Shown here in pieces: positions 54,272 to 61,957 of a DNA stretch of 64,000 nucleotides. Position numbers and translations under genes: made by a program. Source of the DNA: Methylobacterium sp. B4 (GTDB taxonomy: Bacteria; Pseudomonadota; Alphaproteobacteria; Rhizobiales; Beijerinckiaceae). Under the pieces are notes generated by a model. The model was not told the origin of the DNA. It made no database searches and saw only the letters and a list, made by a program, of their open reading frames with translations. The stretch is from assembly GCF_003201865.1 (NCBI RefSeq), contig NZ_QJJJ01000012.1:1-64000 (forward strand), written 5' to 3'. Each line of letters opens with the position of its first letter. Within the stretch, counting starts at the first letter, position 1.

Positions 54272-54399
54272 GCTTGGGGTCCCCTCCGACGCGGGAGGAG
54301 ACTAGAACCCTGTCTGGTTGCAGTGCAATCGCCGCTGCCTCTGACAGTCGCTCGCGGGCTTCCTGCCGGTGGATAGGGGCGGCGCGGTGATAGGCTTAA

Positions 54400-54411
54400 T
54401 TTCACGTGAAA
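54400..54411. promoter_or_regulatory. Perfect 12-base palindrome TTTCACGTGAAA
   Basis: TTTCACGTGAAA lies about 130 bases upstream of the DUF898-protease operon in a gene-free stretch (54272-54611). Its symmetry suits a dimeric DNA-binding regulator. No consensus of a particular regulator is claimed, and a chance occurrence cannot be excluded. Confidence 0.3.
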
Positions 54412-54561
54412 ACGACGGGGCCCGCCATGTCTCGCGCTGGCACGGCTTGGACATGATCCGGACTGGCCCAGCCGATCATACCGAACCCGTCGGTTGGAGG
54501 ACGGACCCACGCCCTGAGTCGGCTGGGCTCGCGCCAGACAGGGATATCAGGGCCTGAAACG

Positions 54562-54589
54562 AAACGAGCGGGCCAAGGCCCGCTCGTTT
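54562..54589 (-). terminator. Intrinsic terminator of the cstA operon
   Basis: AAACGAGCGGGCC (54562-54574) pairs perfectly with GGCCCGCTCGTTT (54577-54589), a 13-base stem with a two-base spacer. On the minus strand, where the cstA-ybdD operon ends at 54612, the stem ends in TTTCGTTT. The 22-base distance from the stop fits well. Confidence 0.75.
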
Positions 54590-54611
54590 GTCCGTCTTGC
54601 TGAAAGCCGCC

Positions 54612-54845
54612 TCAGCAGCAGCGGAAGCCCGATGTGTTGCCGACCCCGAAGCGGGCGTTCTCGCGATTGCGAAAGAACTCACGCTCCGTCATCGGCGCCT
54701 GGTCTGGATGGGTCTTCTGGATGTGGGCGACATAGGTGCCGTAATCGCCCTGACCCACCATCAGACGCGCGCCGTCGCAGACGCACTTGTTGAAGGCCCG
54801 GAGGCGATCACGAAAGTTGAGCGACGGCGCTGCAGTGCTCGACAT
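54612..54845 (-). CDS. YbdD/YjiX-type small protein (CstA partner)
   Basis: The 77-residue protein shows the family features CVCDGARLMVGQGDYGTYVA, MTEREFFRNRENARFGVG and the C-terminal FRCC. Relatives (YbdD, YjiX) always accompany CstA-type transporters and are reported to be needed for pyruvate uptake by the cognate transporter. It starts 9 bases after the cstA stop and is followed by a strong terminator, so it is the last gene of the operon. The function is inferred from context. Confidence 0.9.
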   Translation of the reverse strand: MSSTAAPSLNFRDRLRAFNKCVCDGARLMVGQGDYGTYVAHIQKTHPDQAPMTEREFFRNRENARFGVGNTSGFRCC

Positions 54846-54854
54846 GAGGCAACC

Positions 54855-56912
54855 TTACTCTGCGGGTGCGAGCTTCGGGTCGGCTTCGAGAGCGGTCCAG
54901 CGGTCGGCGCGGTAGGCCTTCACGCAGGCCATCACGCCGAACACCACGATCGCGATCACGAGGCCGACGAAGAACACGGCGAGCGCCGCATCGATGCGGT
55001 CGTTGAAGACGATCTTGTGCATGTCGTCCATGCTCTTGGCCGGCCCGAGCACCTTGCCCTCGGCGATCGCCGCCGAGAAGCGGTCGGCATGGCTGAGGAA
55101 GCCGATCTTCGGGTCGGGCGAGAAGATCTTCTGCCAGCCGGCGGTCAGGGTGCAGATGCAGAGCCAGACCGTCGGGATGATCGTGATGAAGGCGTAGCGC
55201 TCGCGCTTCATCTTGAAGATCACCACCGTCGCGAGCGTCAGCGCCACCGCCGCGAGCATCTGGTTCGAGATGCCGAACAAGGGCCACAGGGTGTAGATGC
55301 CGCCAAGGGGGTCCGTGACGCCCTGGTAGAGGAAGTAGCCCCAGGCTCCCACGCAGAGGGCGGTCGCCACCACGCTCGGTCCCCAGGACGACGTGTCCTT
55401 GAAGGTCGGTGAGATCAGGCCGAGCAGATCCTGCAGCATGAAGCGGCCGGCGCGCGTGCCCGCATCCACCGCGGTGAGGATGAAGAGCGCCTCGAACAGG
55501 ATGGCGAAGTGGTACCAGAAGGCCATCATCGCCTTGCCGCCGATGGCCGAAGAGATGATGTGGGCCATGCCGACCGCCAGCGTCGGGGCGCCGCCGGTAC
55601 GCGAGATGATCGAGTGCTCGCCCACGTCCTTCGCGGTCTGGGCGATCACGTCCGCGCCGATCGGGAAGCCGAGTTTGGTCACGGCCGCCGCCGCCGTTTC
55701 CGGCGAGGTGCCGAGCAGGGCGCCGGGCGAGTTCATGGTGAAGTAGATGCCCGGATCGATCACGCTCGCGGCGACCAGCGCCATGATCGCGACGAAGCTC
55801 TCCATCAGCATGCCGCCGTAGCCGATGAAGCGGGTGTCCATCTCGTTGTCGACGAGCTTCGGCGTCGTGCCCGACGAGATCAGCGCGTGGAAGCCCGAGA
55901 CCGCACCGCAGGCGATGGTGATGAACAGGAACGGGAAGAGCGAGCCTGCCCAGACCGGGCCGGTGCCGTCGACGAACTTCGTGGTGGCCGGCATCTGCAT
56001 GTGCGGAGCGACGACGACGATGCCGAGCGCGAGGCCGACGATGGTGCCGATCTTGAGGAAGGTCGAGAGGTAGTCGCGCGGGGCCAGCAGCAGCCACACG
56101 GGCAGGATCGCGGCGACGAAGCCGTAGCCGATCAGCATCCAGGTCAGCTGGGTACCGGTGAAGGTGAAGGCCGGACCCCAGGTCGGGTGCTCGTTGATCT
56201 GACCGCCGCCGAGGATCGCGGCCATGAGCAGGACGAAGCCGATGATCGAGACCTCGCCGATCTTGCCCGGCCGGATGTAGCGCGCGTAGAGGCCCATCAG
56301 GATCGCGATCGGGATCGTGGCCGCCACCGTGAAGGTGCCCCAGGGGCTCTCGGCCAGCGCCTTGACCACGATCATCGCCAGAACGGCGAGCAGGATCACC
56401 ATGATCATGAAGGTGCCGAACAGCGCGATCACGCCGGGGATCACGCCGAGCTCGGCCCGGATCAGCTCACCGAGCGAGCGCCCGTCGCGGCGCATCGAGA
56501 TGAACAGGATCATGAAGTCCTGCACCGCGCCCGCGAGCACGACGCCCGCCAGGATCCAGAGCATGCCGGGCAGGTAGCCCATCTGCGCGGCGAGCACAGG
56601 ACCGACGAGCGGGCCCGCGCCGGCGATGGCGGCGAAGTGGTGGCCGAACAGAACGGTCTTGTTGGTGGGAACGTAGTCGAGGCCGTCATTGTGACGGTGG
56701 GCGGGGGTCTCGCGCTTCGGATCGAGGCGCATGACGTTGTTTGAGATATAGAGGGAGTAGTAGCGGTAGCCGATCAGGTAGACGCAGACCGCGGCTACGA
56801 CGACCCACAACGCGTTGATCGATTCGCCGCGTTCCGTGGCGACGACCGCCAGCGCAGCGGCCCCCAACGCCCCGACCAGGGCCCAGGGCCCGTGTTTTTG
56901 TAATGCGCCCAT
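54855..56912 (-). CDS. cstA: Carbon starvation protein CstA (pyruvate/peptide transporter)
   Basis: The 685-residue inner-membrane protein has about 16-18 hydrophobic segments. Family lines include KTVLFGHHFAAIAGAGPLVG, VLAGAVQDFMILFISMRRDG, FLFITIACGAVSGFHALISS, GYGGMLMESFVAIMALVAAS and WPLFGISNQMLAAVALTLAT. CstA and its paralogue BtsT take up pyruvate, and CstA also peptides, when carbon is short. ATG at 56912 (MGALQKHGPW) is chosen; the upstream extension lacks family residues. The YbdD-like gene follows at once. Likely induced by carbon limitation in relatives; nothing of that is legible here. Confidence 0.93.
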   Translation of the reverse strand: MGALQKHGPWALVGALGAAALAVVATERGESINALWVVVAAVCVYLIGYRYYSLYISNNVMRLDPKRETPAHRHNDGLDYVPTNKTVLFGHHFAAIAGAGPLVGPVLAAQMGYLPGMLWILAGVVLAGAVQDFMILFISMRRDGRSLGELIRAELGVIPGVIALFGTFMIMVILLAVLAMIVVKALAESPWGTFTVAATIPIAILMGLYARYIRPGKIGEVSIIGFVLLMAAILGGGQINEHPTWGPAFTFTGTQLTWMLIGYGFVAAILPVWLLLAPRDYLSTFLKIGTIVGLALGIVVVAPHMQMPATTKFVDGTGPVWAGSLFPFLFITIACGAVSGFHALISSGTTPKLVDNEMDTRFIGYGGMLMESFVAIMALVAASVIDPGIYFTMNSPGALLGTSPETAAAAVTKLGFPIGADVIAQTAKDVGEHSIISRTGGAPTLAVGMAHIISSAIGGKAMMAFWYHFAILFEALFILTAVDAGTRAGRFMLQDLLGLISPTFKDTSSWGPSVVATALCVGAWGYFLYQGVTDPLGGIYTLWPLFGISNQMLAAVALTLATVVIFKMKRERYAFITIIPTVWLCICTLTAGWQKIFSPDPKIGFLSHADRFSAAIAEGKVLGPAKSMDDMHKIVFNDRIDAALAVFFVGLVIAIVVFGVMACVKAYRADRWTALEADPKLAPAE

Positions 56913-57076
56913 GCGACGCCTCGCTCCGTAATCAGCCGCATTCTTGATGCAGGCGGCTTTCGCGGATCTGTTTGGCGCAATTTTTCCGGCGAGGCCAGTC
57001 GCGGGAACCACACAGCCGCCGGCTCTATCAGAGATCGTGGTGACATCTGCCGACCAGCGTCACTGGAACGTTGGGA

Positions 57077-57703
57077 TCAATCGAGGACGATCACCCGGTT
57101 CGGGAGTTCGTTGTCGCTGCGACGTCCCGGCAACGCGGTCGCGAGGACGGCTCCGACACGCTCCACGGTTGTGACCAGGCCATCGCCCAGAGCGTGGCGC
57201 CCCGCGGCGGCGAGGAGTTCGGAGACGATGGCGCGCCATTGCGTTTCCTCCACACGGACCCGAACGCCCTTGTCCGCGACGATTTCGGCGTAGCGCTCGG
57301 CGAGTGCGACGTAGATCAGCACGCCCGTGCGCCCCCGCGTTCCGGTCAGGCCGTGAGCGAAGAACTCGCGGCGGGCGGCGGCGTGGGCGCGCTCCCGCCG
57401 CCACCGGCGCGGGGTGAGGGCGACCCGCAGGCGCGGATTCAGGGAGAGCAAGAGCGTGCCGAGCACGAGGCCCGCCTGTGCGAGCGCGATCTCCCCGGCA
57501 TTGAGCTCGGTGAGCAGGATCAGCGGCCAGGGCAGGGCGAGCCCGAGCGCCAGCGCGAGCGCGAGGCCGGGCGAGCGGTAGAGTCCGGCGCTGGCGGCCA
57601 CGAGCACCACGATCTCGCCGGTCGTGCCGGCTTCCGCGCGACCGATCGCGGTGGCGATCCGCTCCCGCTCGGCGTCTGTGAGGATGGTCTGGCTACCAGT
57701 CAC
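57077..57703 (-). CDS. TPM-domain membrane protein
   Basis: The 208-residue protein starts with a TPM-like segment (LTDAERERIATAIGRAEAGT, GEIVVLVAASAGLYR), then has two hydrophobic segments (ALALALGLALPWPLILLTEL and EIALAQAGLVLGTLLLSL). The C-terminal part GVLIYVALAERYAEIVADKG is the second half of the TPM fold. It resembles the cytoplasmic/membrane partner in LemA-TPM operons. GTG at 57703 overlaps the stop of the preceding gene (11 bases), so translation is coupled. Function: possibly photosystem II-type repair-like or membrane protein quality control, not shown. Confidence 0.82.
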   Translation of the reverse strand: MTGSQTILTDAERERIATAIGRAEAGTTGEIVVLVAASAGLYRSPGLALALALGLALPWPLILLTELNAGEIALAQAGLVLGTLLLSLNPRLRVALTPRRWRRERAHAAARREFFAHGLTGTRGRTGVLIYVALAERYAEIVADKGVRVRVEETQWRAIVSELLAAAGRHALGDGLVTTVERVGAVLATALPGRRSDNELPNRVIVLD

Positions 57704-58478
57704 CGGACGCACCTCCACCGCCGAACGAGCCGCCCCCGCCCGAGAATCCTCCCCCGCCGCCATCCGAGAAGCCGCCGCTCCAGCCGCCGGAGGACCCCGG
57801 AATGACGACGAAGCCGCCCCCACCGCCGCGGCCCCCGCGCCCACCGCCGCTCAGACGGGTCAGGACGATCACGAGCACCACGATGACGACGATCCAGAAG
57901 ATTACCGTGACGGGATCGACCGCATCCTCCCGCACGGGAGCGCGGCGCTGCCACTCGTCGGCATCGCCCGCGAGGATGGGCAGGATCGCATCCACGCCCG
58001 CCTCGACCCCGCCGGAGAAGTCGCCCTGCCGGAAGCGCGGGGTGATCGCGGTGGTGATGATGGTCTTGGACAGGGCGTCGGTGAGCGCGCCTTCGAGGCC
58101 GTAGCCGACCTCGATGCGGACCTTGCGCTCCGTGGGCGCGACCAGCAGCAGGACGCCGTTGCTGGTCTTCTTCTGGCCGATGCCCCAGGCCCGGGCGAGG
58201 CGGTTGGCGTAGTCCTCGACCGTCAGGTCTTGGAGGCTCGGAACGGTGGCGACGACGAGCTGGTCGCCGGTCCTGTCCTCGTGGGTTTTGATCTTGCCGT
58301 CGACGCGCGCGCGCGCCTCCGGCGAGAGGATGCCCGCCGCATCCACGACGCGGCCCGTGAGCTTCGGGAAGTCGGGATCGGCGGCGAGGGCAAGCCCGGC
58401 GAAGATCAGCAGGGCGAGCGGAAGCGCCGCGAGCCAGCCGATCGCGCGGGCAACGCTTCCGTTCGGACGGCGTGTCAC
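57693..58478 (-). CDS. TPM-domain protein with Gly-rich tail (YgcG-like)
   Basis: The 261-residue protein has an N-terminal signal/anchor (GWLAALPLALLIFAGLALAA). The TPM domain covers about residues 30-150: LTGRVVDAAGILSPEARARV, DQLVVATVPSLQDLTVEDYA, GIGQKKTSNGVLLLVAPTER and VRIEVGYGLEGALTDALSKT. A membrane segment near residue 190 (VIFWIVVIVVLVIVLTRL) precedes a Gly/Ser-rich tail ending GGGASGDW. The architecture is that of YgcG/TPM-phosphatase-like proteins next to lemA. It lies 27 bases after the lemA stop. Confidence 0.88.
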   Translation of the reverse strand: MTRRPNGSVARAIGWLAALPLALLIFAGLALAADPDFPKLTGRVVDAAGILSPEARARVDGKIKTHEDRTGDQLVVATVPSLQDLTVEDYANRLARAWGIGQKKTSNGVLLLVAPTERKVRIEVGYGLEGALTDALSKTIITTAITPRFRQGDFSGGVEAGVDAILPILAGDADEWQRRAPVREDAVDPVTVIFWIVVIVVLVIVLTRLSGGGRGGRGGGGGFVVIPGSSGGWSGGFSDGGGGGFSGGGGSFGGGGASGDW

Positions 58479-58505
58479 CGGAGCGGGGACCGGACCAGCC
58501 GGGGC

Positions 58506-59141
58506 CTAGAACTTCACGCTCGGCGCGCGCTCCGAGCCCGGCGTGGAGGTGAAGGTCTCCATCGGCTTGGCCTCGGGGTAGAACCACGCGGCGATCCAGC
58601 GGCCGGGGATGGTGCGGATCTCGGTGTTGTAGGCCTGGACGGTCTGGATGTAGTCGCGCCGCGCCACCGCGATGCGGTTCTCCGTGCCTTCCAGCTGCGA
58701 TTGAAGCGCCAGGAAGTTCTGGTTCGACTTCAGGTCGGGATAGGCCTCGACGGAGGCGAGCAGCCGCCCGAGCGCGCCTGACAGCTGGTTCTGCGCGTCC
58801 TGGAACTGCTTGAACTTTTCGGGGTCGCTCACCGTGGAGGCATCGACCTGGATGCTGGTCGCCTTGGCGCGGGCCTCCGTCACCCGGGTCAGAGTCTCCT
58901 GCTCCTGCTTGGCGTAGCCCTTCACGGTCTCAACGAGGTTGGGGATCAGGTCGGCTCGGCGCTGGTACTGATTCTGCACCTCGCTCCAGGCGGATTTCGC
59001 CTGCTCCTCCAGGCTCGGCACCCGGTTGATCGCCCCGCAGCCCGAGAGGCAGGTCGCCAGCCACAAGGCGGCCAGGGCGGAGACGATCCGGCCGAGCACC
59101 GAGCTGCGGGCTGGCGCCGCGGGGCTGAAGGAGAGGGACAT
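58506..59141 (-). CDS. LemA-family lipoprotein-like protein
   Basis: The 211-residue protein has a lipoprotein-type N-terminus (ALAALWLATCLSGCGAINRV, lipobox LSGC). The LemA coiled coil follows: SAWSEVQNQYQRRADLIPNL, VETVKGYAKQEQETLTRVTE and LKSNQNFLALQSQLEGTENR, then IAVARRDYIQTVQAYNTEIR and WFYPEAKPMETF. LemA proteins are helical bundles of unknown biochemical role; they are co-encoded with TPM proteins. It is the first gene of the three-gene unit. ATG at 59141 has good context. Confidence 0.92.
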   Translation of the reverse strand: MSLSFSPAAPARSSVLGRIVSALAALWLATCLSGCGAINRVPSLEEQAKSAWSEVQNQYQRRADLIPNLVETVKGYAKQEQETLTRVTEARAKATSIQVDASTVSDPEKFKQFQDAQNQLSGALGRLLASVEAYPDLKSNQNFLALQSQLEGTENRIAVARRDYIQTVQAYNTEIRTIPGRWIAAWFYPEAKPMETFTSTPGSERAPSVKF

Positions 59142-59437
59142 GATGGTGGATCTCCTGGATCAGCTTGGCGGTGAGGCTGCAGAGGGAGATAGGCGCACAT
59201 CCTCCCGAGAGAAGGGTGCCCACGAGCGCTCGGACGTGCGATCTGTCGTTTTGAGACGAGGCGCCTCGGCCAATCTGGCCGCAACACGAGTTCGCCGGCT
59301 TTCTCAAATGAGTGCGAGGACAGGAGCGTCCTCGTCGTCACGGCTTGGCCCAGCCTTGATTTGCCTTACGGGTTTAAGGAAGACTGACCAGTGGCAGAGA
59401 TGCGCGAGCTCACGGTATGTAGCCAGGAAGGCATGAA
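59142..59437. other. Divergent intergenic region
   Basis: About 300 bases between the start of lemA and the start of the A/T-rich fusion gene. Base composition begins to fall toward 59330 and beyond. No gene, tRNA or repeat is supported. Promoters of both neighbours are expected here, but no -35/-10 pair is claimed. Confidence 0.4.
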
Positions 59438-61195
59438 ATGACGTTGCCTCGCTGCTCAACGCTGTTCGGAGAAGCGCACATCGTTTCGGAAAATCCCTCG
59501 GCACGAGTGTACGACGAGTGTTTTTTCCGCCCGATGTCGAAAAATGTTTTTCTGGATCAAGACAATGATTGGGGGTTATACGCTGCTGACGGGCGTCTAA
59601 TTGAGGAGGCTGCCTACCGGCGGGGGGCTTCAGGCGCATTGGTTGGGCAAAGCGAATTCCACAGTCATGATACGGCTGTCGAGCATGGTCCCGAGGACTG
59701 TGTCTACTTCGGTCCGATCATCCCCCATTTCGGACATTTCCTCGTAACGTCTCTGGCGCGACTCTGGTTGGTGTCTGAGCAGGTCAAATTGGGAAAGAAG
59801 CTACTTGCTCACAGTGACCATTCCCCGGCGGATCACTTCGCGAATCGTTATATGGGGCCCTTGCTCACCGCAGCCGGCCTTTCGGAAGCTGATTTTGCCT
59901 CTCCTTCCGTGCCATCGCGGTGCAAAAACGTTTTGGTTCCCTCGGCAGCTTTCGTTGAGCAGCACCTAGCGCATCCGGCCTATCTTCCCGCGATGCATGG
60001 CATCGGACGGAAGCTCTTAGGTGGTGTTGTGCCCACCAGACTCGATCGTTCGGTATATTTGTCGAAATCGCAGTTGCCGGCCGGGTCTGTTGCCTTCATC
60101 ACGAACGAAGGAGAGCTCGAAAAACGGCTGTCCGATCGCGGATTTGACATTGTTTACCCAGAGCAACTTTCTCTACCCGAGCAAATTTCGCTATTTTACA
60201 AGTATAAATCAGTTTTAGGTTTTGTTGGATCTGCTTTTCATGCGCATATATTTTGTGAAAATCCGCCATCTGTATTTGGCCTTACGCTTGAATCATATGT
60301 CAATTCGAACATGATCCTCCTCGATAAGCTGAACCGGGTGGATGCAACTTATTTCGACGCATCGCAATACCTCATTGAGGTGCAAAAATCTGGCTATTTG
60401 AAATCGCGTCAGATCAATGACGTCGATGTACTGGCGCAAAAACTAAGTGCTGCGGTCGGCGGCAGTCCAAGCGTGGCGTCTTCCGGTCGTTCATCGTCGA
60501 ATCCAAAATTCAGCGAAGAGGGCTCGAGTATGTCTTTATATTCTTATTTTCTAGACAATAAAGGCCGACCGATCCACAAGAGTGGGCATTACTTCTTTGC
60601 CTATGAACGACATTTCGCAAAATACAAGGATCGTCCCTGCACATTCCTCGAAATCGGAGCCGGAAACGGCGGTTCTTCGCAGATGTGGAAACGGTGGTTT
60701 GGGCCACACGCACGTATCGTGACAATCGACATCAATCCCGTTTGCTTGCAGTACGGAGATGAGCAAGTCGAAGTAAGGATCGGCGATCAATCTGATCCTC
60801 ACTTCCTACAGTCCCTTCTCGATGAGTTCGGCGCATTCGATGCGGTCTTGGATGACGGAAGTCATCACATGGATCATGTGCCGGCAACGTTTGAATTCCT
60901 CTATCCCCGTATCGCGCCGAGCGGCGTATACATGATAGAAGATATGCACACGGCGTACTGGGCGAACTATGGTGGCGGGCTAGGTGCCTCGAACTCGATG
61001 GTCGAGAAGTTTAAGCACATGATAGACAAACTTAATGCGGACCACGTGCATGACGGGAGTCTTGTAGCCGACGCCTTCACGAAATCAACTATAGCGATGA
61101 CCGCCTACGATAGTATTCTTGTTTTTGAAAAGACGCCATACGCGAACAAGATCATGAGAATCGTCGGCGACGAGAATCTGCGCGTCAACTACTAA
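59438..61195 (+). CDS. GT61-like glycosyltransferase fused to a SAM-dependent methyltransferase
   Basis: The 585-residue protein has two enzymes. Residues about 1-335 resemble GT61/DUF563: GPIIPHFGHFLVTSLARLWL, LDRSVYLSKSQL and LPEQISLFYKYKSVLGFVGS. A Ser-rich linker follows (VASSGRSSSNPKFSEEGSS). Residues about 365-585 are a CmcI-type methyltransferase: KSGHYFFAYERHFAKYKDRP, TFLEIGAGNGGSSQMW (SAM site), VTIDINP and VLDDGSHHMDHV. An internal Met at 60530, with GAAGAGGG 7-8 bases before it, matches the N-terminus of stand-alone methyltransferases, so a 221-residue product may also be made. The gene is visibly A/T-rich, hence probably acquired. Role: polysaccharide or glycan modification, inferred. 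Confidence 0.84.
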   Translation: MTLPRCSTLFGEAHIVSENPSARVYDECFFRPMSKNVFLDQDNDWGLYAADGRLIEEAAYRRGASGALVGQSEFHSHDTAVEHGPEDCVYFGPIIPHFGHFLVTSLARLWLVSEQVKLGKKLLAHSDHSPADHFANRYMGPLLTAAGLSEADFASPSVPSRCKNVLVPSAAFVEQHLAHPAYLPAMHGIGRKLLGGVVPTRLDRSVYLSKSQLPAGSVAFITNEGELEKRLSDRGFDIVYPEQLSLPEQISLFYKYKSVLGFVGSAFHAHIFCENPPSVFGLTLESYVNSNMILLDKLNRVDATYFDASQYLIEVQKSGYLKSRQINDVDVLAQKLSAAVGGSPSVASSGRSSSNPKFSEEGSSMSLYSYFLDNKGRPIHKSGHYFFAYERHFAKYKDRPCTFLEIGAGNGGSSQMWKRWFGPHARIVTIDINPVCLQYGDEQVEVRIGDQSDPHFLQSLLDEFGAFDAVLDDGSHHMDHVPATFEFLYPRIAPSGVYMIEDMHTAYWANYGGGLGASNSMVEKFKHMIDKLNADHVHDGSLVADAFTKSTIAMTAYDSILVFEKTPYANKIMRIVGDENLRVNY

Positions 61196-61499
61196 GAGCC
61201 ATTGCCGGGCGCTAGGGCCACATGAGGGACCGCCGACCGGTCAGGCTTGCGGAGGGCAGGGGGTTTAGTGCCAAGCCGTACGGACCCGACCGATGGTCGA
61301 CTTCGATGCTGCCAACATATCCTCGCGATTGTGAGGGCCCGACAGCAATGCCTCGGAACCTACGTCGAGGCGTAGACGGCGTTCTTCGGCACTCGGCGCC
61401 TTGGTCGCAACCAGCTGGTCGCCACGAGGCGCGTCGGTTTGTGGCAATAACGGCAAGAATGCAGCTTGCCATCACCTGAAAGGTCGTGAAGCCCCTGTA
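61196..61499. other. Intergenic region with ambiguous short frames
   Basis: Roughly 300 bases follow the fusion gene. Two short overlapping frames on opposite strands (about 60-85 codons) are open, but neither has a recognised motif or ribosome site, and base composition is intermediate. It might be the remains of an inserted gene next to the acquired locus. I see no inverted-repeat ends of an insertion sequence. Confidence 0.35.
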
Positions 61500-61829
61500 A
61501 TGTCTGACGTAAATAAAGATTCGGATCTCCGATCCTTACAGAATCGCCACCGCATCACGATTACCTACTGCACGCAGTGCCAATGGCTCCTGCGTGCGGC
61601 TTGGATGGCGCAGGAGCTTCTGTCGACTTTCCGTGACGACCTCCGCGAGGTCGCGCTCCGGCCGGGCACGGGCGGCGTGTTCGTGATCGAAGTCGAGGGG
61701 GAGGTGGTCTGGGAGCGGGTGCGCGACGGCGGCTTTCCCGACGTGAAGACGCTCAAGCGGCGGGTGCGGGACCGGCTCGACCCGGCTCGCGACCTCGGCC
61801 ATGTGGACCGATCCGGGGGAACAGCCTGA
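61500..61829 (+). CDS. SelT/SelW/SelH-family (Rdx) redox protein
   Basis: The 109-residue protein has the Rdx signature: strand, then CxxC in ITYCTQCQWLLRAAWMAQEL, LREVALRPGTGGVFVIEVEG and the C-terminal GGFPDVKTLKRRVRDRLDP. In eukaryotic selenoproteins the second Cys of CxxU is Sec; bacterial forms such as this have Cys. It is cytoplasmic, thioredoxin-like, and presumably redox-active. ATG at 61500 lies after a weak GTGAAG. It precedes the kinase gene by about 130 bases. Partner unknown. Confidence 0.88.
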   Translation: MSDVNKDSDLRSLQNRHRITITYCTQCQWLLRAAWMAQELLSTFRDDLREVALRPGTGGVFVIEVEGEVVWERVRDGGFPDVKTLKRRVRDRLDPARDLGHVDRSGGTA

Positions 61830-61957
61830 TCTGGGGGCGCGGCGCGGTCTCCTGCCGCAAGGTGGTTGGCATGGCCACCTGCGCTGGGGCATGATGCGTC
61901 CGCGCCGAGCCCAAAAACTTCTCAGAGCGTGAAACGCGGGACGCCTTGATCCGACGC

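Noticed and set aside
61196-61499. Insertion sequence remnant
   Set aside because: No terminal inverted repeats, target duplications or recognisable transposase motif were visible in the short frames.
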